64,000 nucleotides of DNA from Micromonospora cathayae. GTDB lineage: Bacteria > Actinomycetota > Actinomycetes > Mycobacteriales > Micromonosporaceae. How positions within the stretch are numbered: the first letter of the stretch is position 1; the number at the start of each line of letters is the position of its first letter. Below, piece by piece: positions 61,691-64,000 of the stretch. The position numbers and the translations under genes are program-made. The stretch is from contig NZ_CP118615.1 in NCBI RefSeq assembly GCF_028993575.1, positions 7,035,001-7,099,000 on the forward strand. Reading direction: 5' to 3'. The notes under the pieces are model-generated. The model saw nothing but the letters and a program-made list of their open reading frames with translations. It was not told the DNA's origin and searched no databases.

Positions 61691-61753
61691 GATTGATCAT
61701 GGGTTCATTGTCCGTGACACATCGTGTCGAGGACAACACATCCATGATCAATC
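61691..61753. repeat. Nested 63-bp symmetric inverted repeat upstream of the TIGR03936 gene
   Basis: Three pairs of arms are nested with equal distances on both sides: GATTGATCATGG/CCATGATCAATC (61691-61702, 61742-61753), TTGTCC/GGACAA (61708-61713, 61731-61736) and GACAC/GTGTC (61716-61720, 61724-61728), with a 3-base loop. The patch is clearly richer in A/T than its surroundings. It ends 13 bases before the GAGGAG ribosome binding site of the next gene. Confidence 0.85.
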
Positions 61754-61787
61754 AAGACCGGCCGCGCCGCGCGTCGGGCGCGACGGG

Positions 61788-63782
61788 TCACTGCGGGGCG
61801 GCCGGGGAGGGGACCTTCAGGCCGGCACCGCCCACCGGGGTCAACGGCAGCAGTTTCTTCCCGGTCGGGCCGATCTGGATCTCGGTGTCCATGGACGGAC
61901 AGACGCCGCAGTCGAAGCAGGGCGTCCACCGGCAGTCGTCCTGCTCGTACTCGGAAAGCGAGTCCTGCCAGTCCTGCCAGAGCCAGTCCTTGTCCAGCCC
62001 GGAGTCGAGATGGTCCCAGGGCAGGACCTCCAGCTCGTCCCGCTGGCGGGTGGTGTACCAGTCCAGGTCCACGCCGAACGTCGGCAGCACCTCGGCGGCG
62101 GCGTCCACCCAGCGCTGGTAGGAGAAGTGCTCGCTCCAGCCGTCGAACCGGCCGCCGCTCTCCCAGACCTTCCGGATCACCGCGCCGACCCGCCGGTCAC
62201 CCCGGCTGAGCAGGCCCTCGATCAGCGACGGCTCGCCGTCGTGGTAGCGGAAGCCGATCGCCCGGCCCAGCGAACGGTCCGCGTTGATCGCCTGCTTGAG
62301 CAGCTTGAGCCGGCCGTCGATGACCTCCGGCCGCTCCATCGCCGCCCACTGGAACGGGGTGTGCGGCTTCGGCACGAACCCGCCGATCGACACCGTGCAG
62401 CGGATGTCCTTGGAACCGGTCGCCGCCCGCCCGGCCCGGATCACCTCGTGCGCCATGTCCGCGATCTCCAGGACGTCGGCGTCGGTCTCGGTGGGCAGGC
62501 CGCACATGAAGTACAGCTTCACCTGCCGCCAGCCGTTGGAGTACGCGGTGACCACGGTCCGGATCAGGTCGTCCTTGGAGACCATCTTGTTGATCACCCG
62601 ACGGATCCGTTCCGACCCGCCCTCCGGGGCGAAGGTCAGGCCGGTCCGCCGACCGTTGCGGGACAGCTCCTGGGCCAGGTCGATGTTGAACGCGTCCACC
62701 CGGGTCGACGGCAGCGACAGCGACACGTTCGTGCCGGCGTACTGCTCGGCCAGGCCGGAGCACATGTCGCCGATCTCCGAGTGGTCGGCCGAGGAGAGCG
62801 ACAGCAGCCCGACCTCGTGGAAGCCGGAGAACTCCAGCCCCTCCTTCACCATCTGCCCGACGGTGGTGATCGACCGCTCCCGCACCGGACGGGTGATCAT
62901 GCCGGCCTGGCAGAACCGGCAGCCCCGGGTGCAGCCCCGGAAGATCTCCACCGCGTACCGCTCGTGCACCGTCTCGGCCAGCGGGACCAGCGGCTTCTTC
63001 GGGTACGGCCAGGCGTCCAGGTCCATCGTGGTGCGCTTGTGTACCCGGAACGGCACGTCCGCCCGGTTCGGCACCACCCGCTGGATCCGGCCGTCCGGCA
63101 GGTAGTCCACGTCGTAGAAGCGCGGCACGTAGACGCTCTCCGTACGGGCCAGCCGCAGCAGCAGCTCGTCCCGGCCGCCCGGCGAGCCCTCGGCCTTCCA
63201 CTCCCGGACGATCGCGGTGATCTCCAGCACCGCCTCCTCGCCGTCACCGAGCACGGCGGCGTCGACGAAGTCGGCGATCGGCTCCGGGTTGAACGCGGCG
63301 TGCCCACCGGCCACGATCACCGGATCGGCGTCGGTGCGGTCGGCGGCCAGCAGCGGAATGCCGGCCAGGTCGATCGCGGTGAGCAGGTTGGTGTAGCCCA
63401 GCTCGGTGGAGAACGAGACCCCGAACACGTCGAAGTCCCGCACCGAACGGTGCGCGTCGACGGTGAACTGCGGCACGCCGTGCGCGCGCATCAGCTTCTC
63501 CAGGTCCGGCCAGACCGCGTAGGTCCGCTCGGCCAGGGTGTCCGGCAGCTCGTTGAGCACCTCGTACAAGATCTGCACGCCCTGGTTGGGCAGCCCCACC
63601 TCGTACGCGTCGGGGTACATCAGCGCCCACCGGACGGTCGCCGCGTCCCAGTCCTTGACCACCGCGCCCAACTCGCCACCGACGTACTGGATGGGCTTGG
63701 TGACCTGGGGCAGCAACGGCTCCAGCCGGGGCCAGACGGAGTTCGCCGCAGCAGGACGCGACGTGGTCGACGGGACGCTCAT
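61788..63782 (-). CDS. TIGR03960 family B12-binding radical SAM protein
   Basis: A 664-residue radical SAM protein. The N-terminal B12-binding-like part (about 40-210) is followed by the cluster motif CTRGCRFCQAG (CxxxCxxC) near residue 283, and later GLTFAPEGGSERIRRVINK and FMCGLPTETDADV. A C-terminal Cys-containing tail (DCRWTPCFDCGVCPSMD) follows. The family lies next to TIGR03936 and its reaction is unknown. ATG 63782 is chosen for the family start. The downstream gene follows after 123 bases that hold the nested hairpin. Confidence 0.93.
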   Translation of the reverse strand: MSVPSTTSRPAAANSVWPRLEPLLPQVTKPIQYVGGELGAVVKDWDAATVRWALMYPDAYEVGLPNQGVQILYEVLNELPDTLAERTYAVWPDLEKLMRAHGVPQFTVDAHRSVRDFDVFGVSFSTELGYTNLLTAIDLAGIPLLAADRTDADPVIVAGGHAAFNPEPIADFVDAAVLGDGEEAVLEITAIVREWKAEGSPGGRDELLLRLARTESVYVPRFYDVDYLPDGRIQRVVPNRADVPFRVHKRTTMDLDAWPYPKKPLVPLAETVHERYAVEIFRGCTRGCRFCQAGMITRPVRERSITTVGQMVKEGLEFSGFHEVGLLSLSSADHSEIGDMCSGLAEQYAGTNVSLSLPSTRVDAFNIDLAQELSRNGRRTGLTFAPEGGSERIRRVINKMVSKDDLIRTVVTAYSNGWRQVKLYFMCGLPTETDADVLEIADMAHEVIRAGRAATGSKDIRCTVSIGGFVPKPHTPFQWAAMERPEVIDGRLKLLKQAINADRSLGRAIGFRYHDGEPSLIEGLLSRGDRRVGAVIRKVWESGGRFDGWSEHFSYQRWVDAAAEVLPTFGVDLDWYTTRQRDELEVLPWDHLDSGLDKDWLWQDWQDSLSEYEQDDCRWTPCFDCGVCPSMDTEIQIGPTGKKLLPLTPVGGAGLKVPSPAAPQ

Positions 63783-63883
63783 GACGCCCAAGGGTACGCG
63801 CCCACCCGACCGCGTCCGCCGGTCCGGGTGCGCCGAGCCGAACGGACGAGGCGGGACCGGCCGACCACCGGAACAATCCCCCG

Positions 63884-64000
63884 GTGATCACCAGCGTATC
63901 CCGTCGCCGGCTCGCCGCCGTCCTGCTCCCGTTCGCCGTGGCGCTGCCCGGGTCCGCCCTGACCGGCTGCGCCGGACCCGGCACCGACGACGGCGCACCC
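63884..64000 (+). CDS. Putative lipoprotein, cut by window end
   Basis: Only the first 39 codons are visible. SRRRLAAVLLPFAVALPGSALTGCAG is a lipoprotein signal peptide with the lipobox LTGC, so Cys27 would be lipidated. The GTG at 63884 starts it. The following residues are Gly/Asp/Pro-rich as in a linker. The body of the protein and its function are outside the window. It is divergent from the radical SAM gene. Confidence 0.6.
   Translation, partial: MITSVSRRRLAAVLLPFAVALPGSALTGCAGPGTDDGAP

Noticed and set aside
61691..61753. Integron attC site
   Set aside because: The palindrome is long and AT-rich but lacks the GTTRRRY/RYYYAAC core sites, and no integrase or cassettes are nearby.

Overview
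The window is a very GC-rich actinobacterial chromosome segment, most likely from Micromonospora or another Micromonosporaceae member. The reasons are GTG starts everywhere, the conserved order hrcA-dnaJ-rsmE, hemW, lepA, rpsT, holA, comEC-comEA, rsfS-nadD, obgE-rpmA-rplU-rne, TIGR03936-TIGR03960, and several actinobacterial families (DUF397, DUF3618, DUF4240, DUF4870, snapalysin). The assignment rests on gene content and order only. I see no rRNA, tRNA, CRISPR array or insertion sequence.

Layout. 1-14.6 kb holds housekeeping genes and single enzymes: phoH (cut by the window edge), snapalysin, a serine hydrolase, a HIT protein, an SDR, ppk2, the heat-shock group rsmE/dnaJ/hrcA with a perfect CIRCE operator, DUF4870, hemW, echA, a lysozyme-like protein, a PhyH-type dioxygenase and a MOSC protein. 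14.7-25.0 kb is an accessory island: one orphan gene, then nine tightly packed minus-strand genes. 25.4-28.6 kb is a carbohydrate ABC importer without its own ATPase. 28.7-47.9 kb returns to core genes: lepA, rpsT, holA, comEC/comEA, RidA, DegV, the rsfS/nadD group, a PLP dehydratase and pepN. 48-55 kb is mixed: DUF397, a CYP152-type P450, a broken alcohol dehydrogenase, a glycosyltransferase, three membrane/stress genes and a GNAT. 55.1-64 kb holds obgE, rpmA, rplU, RNase E/G and two radical-SAM-associated genes.

The main discovery candidate is the operon at 15429-25021. Its first four genes are a PEP-synthase-like kinase, a class I glutamine amidotransferase, a nucleotidyltransferase and an APS-kinase-like enzyme. 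They match in family and in order the Campylobacter jejuni capsule phosphoramidate pathway Cj1418-Cj1417-Cj1416-Cj1415 (L-glutamine kinase, gamma-glutamyl-CDP-amidate hydrolase, phosphoglutamine cytidylyltransferase, CDP-amidate kinase). Here they are followed by an SGNH hydrolase, an alpha/beta hydrolase, a methyltransferase, a sulfotransferase-fold protein and an MFS exporter. I infer that glutamine nitrogen is built into 3'-phospho-CDP-phosphoramidate, a PAPS look-alike. The sulfotransferase-fold enzyme may then move the phosphoramidate onto an unknown acceptor, which is methylated and exported. No scaffold-building enzyme is present.

Other notable signals are: an apparent AUC start codon in the TIGR03936 gene, behind a nested 63-bp symmetric hairpin; tandem repeats at many gene 3' ends, often copying the stop codon; paired DnaA boxes upstream of comEA; and an inositol-monophosphatase homologue with Cys in place of a metal-binding Asp.
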